Counted from the first letter of the stretch, positions 9,363 to 18,409 are shown. The stretch: 64,000 nt of DNA from an uncultured Oscillospiraceae bacterium (GCA_934646185.1 CAKUEH010000001.1:124001-188000); one strand, 5' to 3'. Made by a program: numbers and translations. Notes: generated by a model from the letters alone, not told the origin.

Positions 9363-10490
9363 ATGCGTATTTCACGCCTGCTGGTCTGTATTTGCCTGTT
9401 GGTGCCGCTCTGCTCCTGCACCGCACCGGAAGTGGCCTTGCCGGACCCGCCCGCCAAGCAGGAGCAGGCTCCGGAGACGCTGCCCGCACCCGTCAAGCTG
9501 CCGGAGGAGGATCTAACCGCAGAAGAACCTGAGCCTGAGATAGAATATGTGCTTTTACTGTCGGAGCCGGTCTGGCTGCTGGGACGGCTGACGGAAATTT
9601 ATTGCACGGACGAAACAGAATGGGCCGCGCTGGCTGACATACTGGAAGCGGCAAAGCCCTTAAACACTGATGCACAGATGCTTGCGGGAGTGGAAACGAT
9701 TCGCTTTCAGGCGCAAGACTATGTCCCGCTGGCAGATGCCGCCCTGCGGCTCAGACTGGAATGGGGCGAGGCGCCGGACGGGCTTCGGTATCTTGCAAAG
9801 CGTCAGACCATCGGCCAAATCCCAGAGGGCTGGAACGTGCCAGTTCTCATGTACCATGCCGTTGGAGATGAGATCTGGGGCTATTCCGATCTGTTTGTCA
9901 GCGAGGCCGGTATGGAGGAGCAGCTGCAATATTTGCAGGAAAACGGGTATGAGCCGATCTGGTTTTCAGATCTTGCGCACATCGAAGACTATGAAAAGCC
10001 GGTCATCCTGACCTTTGACGACGGATATGACGACAATTACACCGTGCTCTATCCTCTGCTGGAAAAGTATCAGACCAAGGCGACTATCTTTGTCATCGGC
10101 AACGCCATGGGCAGCATTCATAAGATGACGCAGGCGCAGGTGTATGAACTGGCGGCCTCCGGCCTTGTCAGCATCCAGAGCCATACCTACACGCACGGAA
10201 ATCTAAGCGCCATGGACGAAAGCGCACTCCGGCAGGAAATGGAGCGCTCAAATGCCGCGCTGGCCGCCGCAACGGGACAGATCCCGTATGTGCTGTGTTA
10301 CCCGGAGGGTAAATACAGTCACCTGACAATGGATGTGGCAAAGGACTATTACACGTTTGCGCTGCGCATGGACGGCTGGACCTATCAGACCGGCATGGAC
10401 CCGTATCAGGTGCCGCGCAGCTTCGTTTCCCGCCGCATCACGCTGCCGGATTATCAGTGGTTCCTTACACCATCCGGAAAAGTTTCCTGA
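9363..10490 (+). CDS. Secreted lipoprotein polysaccharide deacetylase (NodB domain)
   Basis: Carbohydrate esterase family 4 type enzyme that probably removes acetyl groups from peptidoglycan or another wall polymer. The N-terminus is a lipoprotein signal with lipobox LCSC (Cys at residue 19), followed by a Pro/Glu-rich spacer. Residues about 70-150 contain a region resembling a copper-amine-oxidase or stalk-like domain that I cannot name. The NodB domain starts at VPVLMYHA and has the metal motif TFDDGYDD and the paired histidines of SHTYTHG, plus CYPEGKY. Length is 375. Confidence 0.9.
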   Translation: MRISRLLVCICLLVPLCSCTAPEVALPDPPAKQEQAPETLPAPVKLPEEDLTAEEPEPEIEYVLLLSEPVWLLGRLTEIYCTDETEWAALADILEAAKPLNTDAQMLAGVETIRFQAQDYVPLADAALRLRLEWGEAPDGLRYLAKRQTIGQIPEGWNVPVLMYHAVGDEIWGYSDLFVSEAGMEEQLQYLQENGYEPIWFSDLAHIEDYEKPVILTFDDGYDDNYTVLYPLLEKYQTKATIFVIGNAMGSIHKMTQAQVYELAASGLVSIQSHTYTHGNLSAMDESALRQEMERSNAALAAATGQIPYVLCYPEGKYSHLTMDVAKDYYTFALRMDGWTYQTGMDPYQVPRSFVSRRITLPDYQWFLTPSGKVS

Positions 10491-10500
10491 AAACAGAAAT

Positions 10501-10533
10501 CAGCCTGCGCCGCATCATTCGCGGCGCAGGCTG
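10501..10533. terminator. Bidirectional intrinsic terminator
   Basis: A 13-bp perfect GC-rich stem (CAGCCTGCGCCGC) with a 7-nt loop lies between the convergent deacetylase and GNAT genes. T-rich sequence follows on both strands. Confidence 0.8.
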
Positions 10534-10538
10534 GTACT

Positions 10539-11036
10539 TTATAGCGCATGATAATACGGGCAGATGTCTTCGTAATGGCCGTCTTTCATGCGGAAGCCGC
10601 CGGGGATGACGCCGAGGGGCTGGAAGCCGAGGCGCTCGTACAGATGCCGCGCGTGCGTGTTGCTGGTCACAACGGCGTTGAACTGCAGAATCCGGAATCC
10701 GTGCGCCCGGCCCTGTGCGAGGCAGTCGGACACCAGCCTTTCGCCGATGTGCAGGCCGCGCGCGGTGCGCTCAACGGCGTAGCTGGCGTTGCAGATGTGC
10801 CCGCAGCGGCCGACGTTATTGGGGTGCAGGATATACAGGCCGTAAATATGACCGCTCTGCCGGTCTTCGGCGACAGCGGTATAGGTCTGCTCCGCGAAGA
10901 AAGCCGCACCAGAGCCTGTGTCCAGCGGCTCCTCCTGCGGGAAGGCGACTCCGTCCTCCACGACCTCGTTCCAGATGCGGATCAAATCCGGAAGGTCGGC
11001 CTCCGTATACGCTCTGACTCGGATCTCCATAAGCAT
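10539..11036 (-). CDS. GNAT N-acetyltransferase, phosphinothricin acetyltransferase-like
   Basis: Acetyl-CoA-dependent N-acetyltransferase of 165 residues, nearly the whole protein being one GNAT fold. The opening IRVRAYTEADLPDLIRIWNEVVEDG and the terminal LYERLGFQPLGVIPGGFRMKDGHYEDI resemble the PAT/bar-like group. The acetyl-CoA loop (normally R/QxxGxG/A) is seen as ARGLHIGERL. ATG codons at 11036 and 11030 are both possible; no strong ribosome binding site decides. The substrate is unknown. Confidence 0.85.
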   Translation of the reverse strand: MLMEIRVRAYTEADLPDLIRIWNEVVEDGVAFPQEEPLDTGSGAAFFAEQTYTAVAEDRQSGHIYGLYILHPNNVGRCGHICNASYAVERTARGLHIGERLVSDCLAQGRAHGFRILQFNAVVTSNTHARHLYERLGFQPLGVIPGGFRMKDGHYEDICPYYHAL

Positions 11037-11121
11037 ATTGCACTTTCTGCCGGTCTGACCGGCTTTTTGATGGCGTAGTTATACCACTGCCGACGAGATC
11101 TGTCAAGTATCACAGTTTTTG

Positions 11122-11168
11122 TTGACAAACATAAACAGATGTGCTATTCTTAGATTACAAACGTAACC
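11122..11168 (+). promoter_or_regulatory. blaI promoter with overlapping BlaI-type operator
   Basis: A perfect TTGACA (11122-11127) and TATTCT (11145-11150) are 17 bp apart. Just after the -10 lies GATTACAAACGTAACC (11153-11168), an inverted repeat (GATTAC/GTAACC, 5 of 6 matching) with TTAC...GTAA halves like known BlaI/MecI boxes. Its position over the start point suggests autorepression. Confidence 0.75.
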
Positions 11169-11184
11169 ACAGGAGGCGGTACAC

Positions 11185-11574
11185 ATGGAAAAAAAGCTGG
11201 ATCTGACGGACGCAGAGTGGTCTGTGATGGAACAGCTCTGGACGGCCCCCGGCAGCACAGGCCGTGCGCTGACAGCAGCCTTGGAGCAGAAGACCGGCTG
11301 GTCGCGCAGCACGACGCTGACGCTTCTGCGGCGGCTGGCGGAAAAGGGCGCGGTACGCTATGAGGATTCCGGCAGCGTCCGTACCTTTTTCCCCACCATT
11401 ACCCGCGAACGCGCCGCCGTGCGGCAGACGCGCGATCTGCTGGGGCGGGTCTATCACGGGAGTCTGAGCATGCTCGTCAGCGCCATGACGCGGGAGGAGG
11501 CGCTCCCACAGGAGGAGATCGACGAATTGTACGCGCTTTTGAATGAAATGGAGGCGAAAAAACGGCGTGACTGA
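11185..11574 (+). CDS. BlaI/MecI/CopY-family transcriptional repressor
   Basis: Winged-helix repressor of 129 residues that usually dimerises on palindromic operators and is destroyed when its partner M56 protease is activated. Visible are LTDAEWSVMEQLW at the N-terminus, recognition-helix region GWSRSTTLTLLRRLAEKGAVRYE, and a C-terminal dimerisation helix DELYALLNEMEAKK. It has a strong AGGAGG site. Its end overlaps the M56 gene. No beta-lactamase or penicillin-binding protein gene is adjacent, so the regulated target is unknown. Confidence 0.92.
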   Translation: MEKKLDLTDAEWSVMEQLWTAPGSTGRALTAALEQKTGWSRSTTLTLLRRLAEKGAVRYEDSGSVRTFFPTITRERAAVRQTRDLLGRVYHGSLSMLVSAMTREEALPQEEIDELYALLNEMEAKKRRD

Positions 11575-13723
11575 ATGGTTTTTGTCCTCTGTCGCGCTTG
11601 CAGCGGCGCTCATTGCGCTGCGGTACGCGCTGCGCGGAAGGCTCAGTCCGAAGCTGCAATACGGGCTCTGGGCGCTGCTGCTGATCCGGCTGCTCGTGCC
11701 GATTTCGATTGGGCAGAGCGCAATGAGCGTCGAAAATTTTGTCCCGGCGGCGGAGCACCGCGTTTTATATCTGGCGCAGCGCACCGCGCAGCCGGCTTTG
11801 CAGGCAGGACATACGGAACAGGCCGCAGTGCCATCCGCTGCCAAAGAATCGGCAGAGCCAGAGACGACTGGCAGAGTTCCGGCTCCGGTCGACCTGAAAA
11901 AAGTCCTGCGCACAGTCTGGCTCTGCGGCGCGGCTATGGTCTTCTGCTGGTTTCTGGGCTGTGAGCTTATATACAGACGTCGCCTGCAGCGGTGCGCGCG
12001 GCAGCTTTCCGCGGCGCAGCGCGGATATCCGGCCGTATTCGTCTCACCTGCCGCCGGTTCGCCATGCCTGTTTGGGCTGCTTCGGCCCGCGATCTATCTG
12101 ACGCCGGAGACAGACGCCGACGAGACGGCGCGGCGGCACTGCCTCGTGCATGAACGGACGCATTACCGGCACGGCGACCACATCTGGTCGGCGCTGCGGT
12201 GCGTCTGTCTGGCGCTGCACTGGTTCGACCCGCTTGTCTGGTGGGCGGCTGCGCTTTCCCGCACGGACGCGGAGCTGGCCTGCGACGAGGACGCCGTGCG
12301 CGTGCTTGGCGAGGAAGAACGCACCGCGTATGGCAGGACGCTGCTTCAAATGACCTGCCGGACGCATGTCAGTCTACTCTCGGCAGCGACGTCCATGTCC
12401 GGCCGGGGCAGTCAGCTCCGGGCGCGCATCCGCGCGATCGCAAAGCCGGTCAAAACAGCGCTCCCGGCGCTGCTTGCGGCGGTGCTGATCGCCGCGCTTG
12501 CGGCAGGATGCACCATGACGGGCGGCGTCCCGCAGGAGGTGCCCGCTTCAGAGGTCGAGCCGCCGGAGGCGCTTATCAAGGCGCGAGTCGAAGACGCGAA
12601 GCCTGCGGACGAGCAGGTGCGAGCCCTCATGGAGAAAACTGGCGCTTCGGTTCTCTCGGACAGCGAACAGGCCGCGTTTTGCGCCTATCTGCTGGACAAT
12701 TATGACGAGCTGGAAGGGCGCGGCGTGCTCAACGCGGAATCGCGCTGGACAGCCGAGCGTCTGAGCGATACGGCCGCCTGCCTGACCATCTATCGCCCCG
12801 ACGCGCAGGATGAGGTCTTGGACGAGCTGATCTACCACGGAGAGACAGGACTCGTAAGCGACACGCGGTTCCGGTGCTTTCAGGCATCCGTCGGAGAGGA
12901 CGCGCCGGAGAATGTTCGGACATACACGCACAACGCGCTGCTTAGCAGCGTCTATCAGGTACTTCCCTTCGAGTGCTTCGCGGACTATCTGGACGGACAT
13001 TACAGCGAGCTTTCCCCTCTCGGGCTGTGGAGCTATGATACAGTCTGGTCGGTCTCCATGACGGAGCACAGCATGCGGCTGACGATCTCCGGTCTGCCGG
13101 GCGGCGGAAGCGAGGCGTTTCTTTTGGATCTGGATACCATGCTCGTGCGCCGGGAGGAAACGGACGCGCAGCGCGCGGTCTTTGCGCAGTGGTTCGATTT
13201 TGCCGTCGAGTGGCGGCTGGACAAGCTGCCGGTTTTCCAGTTTGACGAGACGGCGGAAAACAACGGCCTGCCGGACGGCGCTTCGGCGTACCTCACATGG
13301 CTGTACGCAGTCGATCAGGAGACGCTGGACGCGCAGGGCTCGATCGATCCCGACTGGGCCTATGCCACCATCTCGAAGTATTTCCCCATCCGGCGTCTGA
13401 GCTTTGACGATCTGCCGGACGTCTGGGAATTTGAAAACGGCGGGTATTCCCTGCGCAATGCCGATGCGGGACAAAAGCCGCTCGTGCGGCTCGATCTGCT
13501 GGAATCTGATGTGCTGGACGGCGAGACGGTTTACACGATGCAGCTGACATTTTTGGAGGCGAAGCAGCCGGTCGACGGCGCGGAATGGGAGGTGCTTCGC
13601 ACGCAGATCCTGTCCGGAGACGAATCCGGGCTTCGGGAATCGCATATCGACACGTACCGCTTCCGGTTTTCCGGCGGGGAGCCATATTTTCTGGAGCACA
13701 ATGAGCTTATGATCTGCCGATAA
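11567..13723 (+). CDS. BlaR1/MecR1-like M56 membrane metallopeptidase with unusual extracellular domain
   Basis: Integral membrane zinc protease of the signalling type that normally senses an extracellular ligand and triggers cleavage of the BlaI partner. Transmembrane segments flank the cytosolic protease region containing the HERTH zinc motif (in HERTHYRHGDH) and downstream DAELACDEDAV. After the last membrane helix (about residues 300-315, LLAAVLIAALAAGC) comes a roughly 400-residue outer region that shows no recognisable penicillin-binding motif (no SxxK followed by KTG in the expected places). The GTG at 11567 has GGAGGCG upstream and is preferred; an ATG at 11543 would add 8 residues without a ribosome binding site. 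Confidence 0.85.
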   Translation: MTEWFLSSVALAAALIALRYALRGRLSPKLQYGLWALLLIRLLVPISIGQSAMSVENFVPAAEHRVLYLAQRTAQPALQAGHTEQAAVPSAAKESAEPETTGRVPAPVDLKKVLRTVWLCGAAMVFCWFLGCELIYRRRLQRCARQLSAAQRGYPAVFVSPAAGSPCLFGLLRPAIYLTPETDADETARRHCLVHERTHYRHGDHIWSALRCVCLALHWFDPLVWWAAALSRTDAELACDEDAVRVLGEEERTAYGRTLLQMTCRTHVSLLSAATSMSGRGSQLRARIRAIAKPVKTALPALLAAVLIAALAAGCTMTGGVPQEVPASEVEPPEALIKARVEDAKPADEQVRALMEKTGASVLSDSEQAAFCAYLLDNYDELEGRGVLNAESRWTAERLSDTAACLTIYRPDAQDEVLDELIYHGETGLVSDTRFRCFQASVGEDAPENVRTYTHNALLSSVYQVLPFECFADYLDGHYSELSPLGLWSYDTVWSVSMTEHSMRLTISGLPGGGSEAFLLDLDTMLVRREETDAQRAVFAQWFDFAVEWRLDKLPVFQFDETAENNGLPDGASAYLTWLYAVDQETLDAQGSIDPDWAYATISKYFPIRRLSFDDLPDVWEFENGGYSLRNADAGQKPLVRLDLLESDVLDGETVYTMQLTFLEAKQPVDGAEWEVLRTQILSGDESGLRESHIDTYRFRFSGGEPYFLEHNELMICR

Positions 13724-13727
13724 ACGG

Positions 13728-13760
13728 AACAGGCACAGCCTTTGCGGGCTGTGCCTGTTT
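13728..13760 (+). terminator. Intrinsic terminator of the BlaI/BlaR1 operon
   Basis: The 13-bp stem AACAGGCACAGCC with loop TTTGCG and its complement is followed by TTTTGTG, starting 5 bp after the stop codon. Confidence 0.85.
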
Positions 13761-13795
13761 TGTGCGTTATACTGAGAAATATTGGAGATCCGCTT

Positions 13796-13900
13796 GTAGG
13801 GGCCGATGCCCACATCAGCCCGTGAGGAAGTTGCGAATTTGCCGAAGACCACCATAATACCGGTCAGTTCTGGCGGGCGGACAGAGTCGTCCGCCACTAC
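13796..13900 (+). repeat. 105-bp palindromic element, copy 1
   Basis: Begins GTAGGGGCCGATGCCC and ends with the inverse module finishing CCGCCACTAC. It is the same length as copy 2 and matches it in the central part (TTGCGAATT.GCCG.A). It carries the GATGCCCACATC flavour at its left end and the GACGACTCTGTC flavour, inverted, at its right end. The whole gene-free stretch 13,761-14,132 is taken up by the two copies and short linkers. Confidence 0.75.
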
Positions 13901-13920
13901 AGGGAGTGCGAATGGGCGTT

Positions 13921-14025
13921 GTAGGGGCCGACGACTCTGTCGGCCCATTAGGAAATTGCGAATTCGCCGGAAACCTCCGTAAAACCTGTGCATTCTGCTG
14001 GGTCGATGTGGGCATCGACCCCTAC
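13921..14025 (+). repeat. 105-bp palindromic element, copy 2
   Basis: Begins GTAGGGGCCGACGACTC and ends GGGCATCGACCCCTAC. The end flavours are swapped relative to copy 1, so left end of copy 1 pairs with right end of copy 2 and the two inner ends pair with each other. A 20-bp linker separates the copies. Confidence 0.75.
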
Positions 14026-14132
14026 GCTGAAGTATGGAAGTGCATACAAATTTGCCGGAAGACTTTCGCTTCTCACAGCTGCCTGCTGCGACCCTTCCGG
14101 CGCTTCGCGCCAGCTCCCTTTTCAGAGAAGCC

Positions 14133-15296
14133 TTATTCCGCACAGCATTCCTTGATGACGGCGACTGCTTTTTGCAGCTGCTCCATCGGGATGTTGAGCG
14201 CGGGCAGGAGGCGGAGCTTGTCCTTTGCTTTGATGACCAGAACGCCCTTTTCGCGGCAGGCGGCGATGATATCTGAGGCGTTTTTCTCCGTTTGAATGCC
14301 GAGCATCAGACCGAGGCCGGAAACCCCGAGAACGCCCTTCGCGCCGGTCAGCTCCTGCTTAATATATGCCGAGCGCGCCTCCACGCCTGCGAGCATATCG
14401 TCGTCCAGACGGCTCAGGACGTTGATCGCGCCCGTGCAGCAGACAGGGTTGCCGCCGAAGGTCGAGCCGTGCGTTCCGGCGGAGAGCACATTCTGCACCT
14501 TTTCGCCCAGCAGCGTCGCGCCGAGCGGCAGACCGCCCGCAAGCCCCTTGGCCGTGGAGACGATATCCGGCTGCACACCGTAATGCATATAGCCGTACAG
14601 CTTTCCGCTGCGGCCGTTTCCGACCTGTACCTCGTCGCAGATGAGAAGCAAATCGTATTGCTCGCACAGCTTCGCCGCACCCTTGACATACGCCTCATCC
14701 AGTGGCATAACGCCGCCCTCGCCCTGCACGACCTCCATCATGACGGCGGCGCATTTGTTTGCCTTGATCAGCTGCTCAAGGTCGGCCAGATCGTTCGGCT
14801 CGGCATAGACGAAGCCCTCGGTCAGGGGGGTGAAATCGTGGTGGAACACGTCCTGACCGGTCGCGGCCAGTGTGGTGATCGTGCGGCCGTGGAAGCTGTT
14901 TTTCAGGGTGATAATGGTCGAATATTCCCTGCCCTTTTTCTCCTCCGACCACTTCCGGGCGGCTTTGATGGCGCACTCGTTTGCCTCAGCGCCGGAATTG
15001 CCGAAAAAGACCTTCTTCATGCCGGTCTTCTCGCAGAGCATCTGCGCGAGCTTCGCGCAGGGCTCCGTATAATACAGGTTTGAAATATGCTGGAGCTTGC
15101 CGAGCTGATTTATAACAGCAGCCATCCATTCCTCGTCCGCCACGCCGAAAATATCGACGGCAATGCCGGTCGACAGGTCGATATATTCTTTGCCCGTATC
15201 GTCCCAGACGAGCGAGCCCTTGCCCCTGACGATCGTCACGGGAAAGCGCGCGTAGGTATTGGCGATATAGGTCTGGTCGAGCTTTTGTGTATCCAT
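14133..15296 (-). CDS. argD: Acetylornithine aminotransferase
   Basis: PLP enzyme that converts N-acetylglutamate semialdehyde to N-acetylornithine with glutamate as donor. At 387 residues it has family length. The PLP site shows GNSGAEANECAIK (phosphate binding), FHGRT, the cofactor aspartate in LLICDEVQVGNGRSG and the Schiff-base lysine K250 in STAKGLAGGLPLGA. Context in argCJBD makes ArgD far more likely than another class III aminotransferase, although dual use in lysine synthesis is possible. It is the last gene of the operon, 11 bp after argB. Confidence 0.95.
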   Translation of the reverse strand: MDTQKLDQTYIANTYARFPVTIVRGKGSLVWDDTGKEYIDLSTGIAVDIFGVADEEWMAAVINQLGKLQHISNLYYTEPCAKLAQMLCEKTGMKKVFFGNSGAEANECAIKAARKWSEEKKGREYSTIITLKNSFHGRTITTLAATGQDVFHHDFTPLTEGFVYAEPNDLADLEQLIKANKCAAVMMEVVQGEGGVMPLDEAYVKGAAKLCEQYDLLLICDEVQVGNGRSGKLYGYMHYGVQPDIVSTAKGLAGGLPLGATLLGEKVQNVLSAGTHGSTFGGNPVCCTGAINVLSRLDDDMLAGVEARSAYIKQELTGAKGVLGVSGLGLMLGIQTEKNASDIIAACREKGVLVIKAKDKLRLLPALNIPMEQLQKAVAVIKECCAE

Positions 15297-15307
15297 GCTT
15301 GTTCCTC

Positions 15308-16162
15308 CTATCTGGTGAACATCGTGCCGATGCCCTCATTCGTCAGCATTTCAATCAGGATCGCGTGCGGAACGCGGCCATCAATGATGAACACGCGGTT
15401 CACGCCCCACTCAATGGCATTGCGGCAGCATTCCGCTTTCGGGATCATACCGCCCTGAATCACGCCGCCGGAAATGAGCGCTGGCAGCTCGTCGACCTTG
15501 ATAGACGAGATGAGCGTCGTCGGATCGTCCTTATCCTTGAGAATTCCCGCAATATCCGTCATAGCGATCAGGCTTTCCGCGCCGAGCTCGCCCGCGATGC
15601 GCGCGGCAGCGGTATCGGCGTTGATGTTGTAGATATTGCCCGCGTCGTCATAGCCGACCGTGGACACAACCGGGATATAGCCCTTGTCGATCACGTCCAG
15701 AATGGGCTTGACGTTCACATTTGTGATCTCGCCGACATAGCCGAGTTCCGGCTTTTTGATCTTCGCCTCAAGCATATGTCCGTCGAGGCCCGACAGACCG
15801 ATGGCGCTGCCGCCCTTGAGCTCGATGAGGTTCACGAGCGACTTGTTGATCTTGCCCGCCAGCACCATGAGCGCGACGCCGACGGCCTCTTCGTCCGTGA
15901 CCCGGACGCCGTCGACAAACTTGCTTTCCTTTCCCATTTTGCCGAGCACCTCAGTGATCTCCGGTCCGCCGCCGTGGACAAGCACGACCTTGACGCCGAT
16001 CAGCTGCAGCAGGCAGATATCGCGGATAACGGAATCCTTCAGATGCTCCGAGATCATCGCGTTGCCGCCGTATTTGACGACGACGATCTTGCCGCTGTAA
16101 TCCTGAATATACGGCAGCGCGTGGACAAGGACTCTGGCTCGCTGGGCATTTGTGATATCCAT
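15308..16162 (-). CDS. argB: Acetylglutamate kinase
   Basis: Phosphorylates N-acetylglutamate, the second step of arginine synthesis and the usual feedback target. The amino-acid-kinase fold shows VVKYGGNAM near the N-terminus, LVHGGGPEI, SGLDGHMLEAK and a C-terminal GGVIQGGMIPK. It is 284 residues, within the normal range. It has no long N-terminal extension; such an extension marks many arginine-inhibited hexameric forms, so inhibition cannot be judged. It lies 14 bp after argJ. Confidence 0.96.
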   Translation of the reverse strand: MDITNAQRARVLVHALPYIQDYSGKIVVVKYGGNAMISEHLKDSVIRDICLLQLIGVKVVLVHGGGPEITEVLGKMGKESKFVDGVRVTDEEAVGVALMVLAGKINKSLVNLIELKGGSAIGLSGLDGHMLEAKIKKPELGYVGEITNVNVKPILDVIDKGYIPVVSTVGYDDAGNIYNINADTAAARIAGELGAESLIAMTDIAGILKDKDDPTTLISSIKVDELPALISGGVIQGGMIPKAECCRNAIEWGVNRVFIIDGRVPHAILIEMLTNEGIGTMFTR

Positions 16163-16176
16163 GTTCGTTCCTCCTG

Positions 16177-17388
16177 TTACGTCCGGTAATCGCCGTTGAT
16201 CTTTACATAGTCGTAGGTCAGATCGCAGCCCCAGGCCGTCGACGACGCTTCACCGGATTTGAGGTCGATCAAAATCTCGATCTCATGCTCAAGCAGAATT
16301 TTCTTGGCCTGCTCCTCGGAAAAATCGACGCCTGTGCCGTTTTCGCAGACCAGAATCGTTCCGGCCTTGGAGGAAAACTGCACATCGATTTTGTTCACAT
16401 CGACCGGCGCGCCGGAATAGCCGATGGCGCACAGGACGCGGCCCCAGTTGGCGTCGGCTCCGAACATGGCGGCCTTGGTCAGCGACGAGCAGATGACGCT
16501 CTTTGCGACGGTTTTGGCGATGTCCAGCGTTGGTGCGCCGGAGACCTTGCACTCGAGCAGCTTTGTCGCACCCTCGCCGTCGCCTGCGATGCAGCGGCAG
16601 AGATAGACCGTCACGGTGTTGAGCGCCTGCATGAAGACGCTGAAGTCTTCGCCTTCTTCTGTGATCTCCGGATTGCCGGCAAGGCCGTTGGCCAGAACCG
16701 TCACCATGTCGTTGGTCGAGGTATCACCGTCCACGGAGACCATATTGAAGGTATTGGCAATGTCGGTCGAAAGCGCCTTCTGGAGCATAGCGGGTGAAAT
16801 GGCACAGTCGGTCGTGATGAAGACGAGCATGGTCGCCATGTTGGGGTGGATCATGCCCGAGCCCTTGCAGATACCGCCAATCTTGCATTCTTTCCCGCCC
16901 ACGGTAAAGCTGACGGCGATCTCCTTGCGCTTCGTGTCGGTGGTCATGATGCCCTCGGCAGCCTCATTGGAGTGCTGCCCGAGGCATTTGACCAGCTCCG
17001 GGATCCCGGCGGCGATGGGCGCGATATCGAGCGGCTGGCCGATCACGCCGGTAGACGCTACCACAACATCGGACGGCTTGATCTTCATCGCCTGCCCCAG
17101 AAGCGCGCTCATTTGCTCCGCGATCTCAATGCCATTGGCGTTACAGGTGTTGGCGTTGCCGCTGTTGCAGATGATCGCCTGCGCCTTGCCGTCTGCAAGA
17201 TGCTGCTTCGTCACAACAAGCGGCGCGCCTTTCACCAGATTCGTCGTATACACCGCCGCCGCGCTGGCCGGGACGCTGGAATAGATCAGCGCAAGATCCC
17301 GCTTTGTTTTATTCTTCCGGATACCGCAGTGGACGCCGGAGGCCGAAAAGCCTGTTGCGGCACAGACGCCGCCTGTGATCTGTTTCAT
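16177..17388 (-). CDS. argJ: Glutamate N-acetyltransferase / ornithine acetyltransferase
   Basis: Transfers the acetyl group from N-acetylornithine back to glutamate, closing the cyclic arginine route. The proenzyme is 403 residues and self-cleaves; the cleavage motif HPNMATML is visible with Thr186 as the new N-terminal nucleophile. No separate argA is seen here, in keeping with the cyclic pathway. Ser/Thr and Gly motifs near STGVIGQPL form the oxyanion region. Whether it is mono- or bifunctional (acetyl-CoA use) cannot be decided. Confidence 0.96.
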   Translation of the reverse strand: MKQITGGVCAATGFSASGVHCGIRKNKTKRDLALIYSSVPASAAAVYTTNLVKGAPLVVTKQHLADGKAQAIICNSGNANTCNANGIEIAEQMSALLGQAMKIKPSDVVVASTGVIGQPLDIAPIAAGIPELVKCLGQHSNEAAEGIMTTDTKRKEIAVSFTVGGKECKIGGICKGSGMIHPNMATMLVFITTDCAISPAMLQKALSTDIANTFNMVSVDGDTSTNDMVTVLANGLAGNPEITEEGEDFSVFMQALNTVTVYLCRCIAGDGEGATKLLECKVSGAPTLDIAKTVAKSVICSSLTKAAMFGADANWGRVLCAIGYSGAPVDVNKIDVQFSSKAGTILVCENGTGVDFSEEQAKKILLEHEIEILIDLKSGEASSTAWGCDLTYDYVKINGDYRT

Positions 17389-17404
17389 TTGTTCTTCCTC
17401 CCTG

Positions 17405-18337
17405 TTACAGTTCCAGACCCAGCGTTTTTTCCGCGCCGGTCACTAAATTCATACACTCGACAGCCGCACCGGAGGCGCCCTTGCCGAGATTGTCGTAGAC
17501 GGCCAGCAGGAGCATGCGCTGCTCGTTGCCCGCGACTGTGATCTTCATGCTGTCCAGACCGGACTGCGCGGCAGCGGACAGGAAGCCGCCCTCATCCGCC
17601 GCATCCGTATAGGAGACGACCGGGCCGGTATAAAGGGCTTTGTAGGCGTGTTTCACGTCTTCCATGCCTGCGCCCGGCTTCAGCCAGTCTGCAAACAGTG
17701 GGACAGTCACCTGCATGCCGCTGTAGAAGTCCGCGACGACCGGGCAGAAGACCGGCTCGTTTGCAAGACCGGTGATGGCTTTCATTTCCTTCAGATGCTT
17801 GTGCGTCTGGCCGAGCGCATACTGGCGCGGCGCGTTCAGAAGCGCGCTTCGTTCCGGCGCGCGGTATTCCGCGATCATCTTTTTTCCGCCGCCGGAATAG
17901 CCGGTCAGCGAATAGCAGCTCAGGTGCGCATCCGGCGCAAGCAGTCCTGCCGAAACGAGCGGATAGACCAGCGCGATAAAGCCGCTGGCATGGCAGCCGG
18001 GGACGGCGATGCGCTTTGCCTGCCGCAGCCGGGCCTCCTGCACCGGTGAAAGCTCCGGGAAGCCATAGCACCAGCCGGGCTCCGTCCGGTGTGCCGTGGA
18101 GGTATCGAGCACGACGGTATCAGGATTTTCGACCCAGGACGCGGCCTCACGCGCCGCGTCGTCCGGCAGGCACAAAAACACGACGTCCGCCTCGTTGAGC
18201 AGCCGTCTACGGCTCGCCTCCAGCTTACGCTCTGCCTCCGGGAGCGTCAGAAGCTGAATGTCTGCCCGTTCGTGCAGACGGTCAAAAATACGCAGTCCGG
18301 TCGTCCCGGCACTGCCGTCGATAAACACCTTTTTCAT
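17405..18337 (-). CDS. argC: N-acetyl-gamma-glutamyl-phosphate reductase (short type)
   Basis: NADPH-dependent reductase for the third step of arginine synthesis. It has the N-terminal dinucleotide motif FIDGSAGTTGLRI and the catalytic cysteine C115 in VPGCHASG. The 310-residue length and opening sequence fit the shorter ArgC class rather than the roughly 345-residue type. It is the first operon gene, with GGAGGG a few bases before the ATG and a promoter at 18381-18409. Confidence 0.95.
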   Translation of the reverse strand: MKKVFIDGSAGTTGLRIFDRLHERADIQLLTLPEAERKLEASRRRLLNEADVVFLCLPDDAAREAASWVENPDTVVLDTSTAHRTEPGWCYGFPELSPVQEARLRQAKRIAVPGCHASGFIALVYPLVSAGLLAPDAHLSCYSLTGYSGGGKKMIAEYRAPERSALLNAPRQYALGQTHKHLKEMKAITGLANEPVFCPVVADFYSGMQVTVPLFADWLKPGAGMEDVKHAYKALYTGPVVSYTDAADEGGFLSAAAQSGLDSMKITVAGNEQRMLLLAVYDNLGKGASGAAVECMNLVTGAEKTLGLEL

Positions 18338-18380
18338 CCAGATCCCTCCACAGCCGCTTCTCCGGCATTTCGTTTGCTAT

Positions 18381-18409
18381 AATATACATCATCATGCATG
18401 AATATGCAA
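18381..18409 (-). promoter_or_regulatory. argC promoter with palindromic operator candidate
   Basis: On the minus strand TTGCAT (18409-18404) and TATATT (18386-18381) are 17 bp apart. Between them lies the palindrome TGCATGAATATGCA (18395-18408). It contains a TGAAT half-site like ArgR/AhrC boxes, so arginine-dependent repression is plausible but only inferred. Confidence 0.6.

Noticed and set aside
13796..14025. CRISPR-like array
   Set aside because: There are only two units, each palindromic and 105 bp long, without regular spacers or cas genes.
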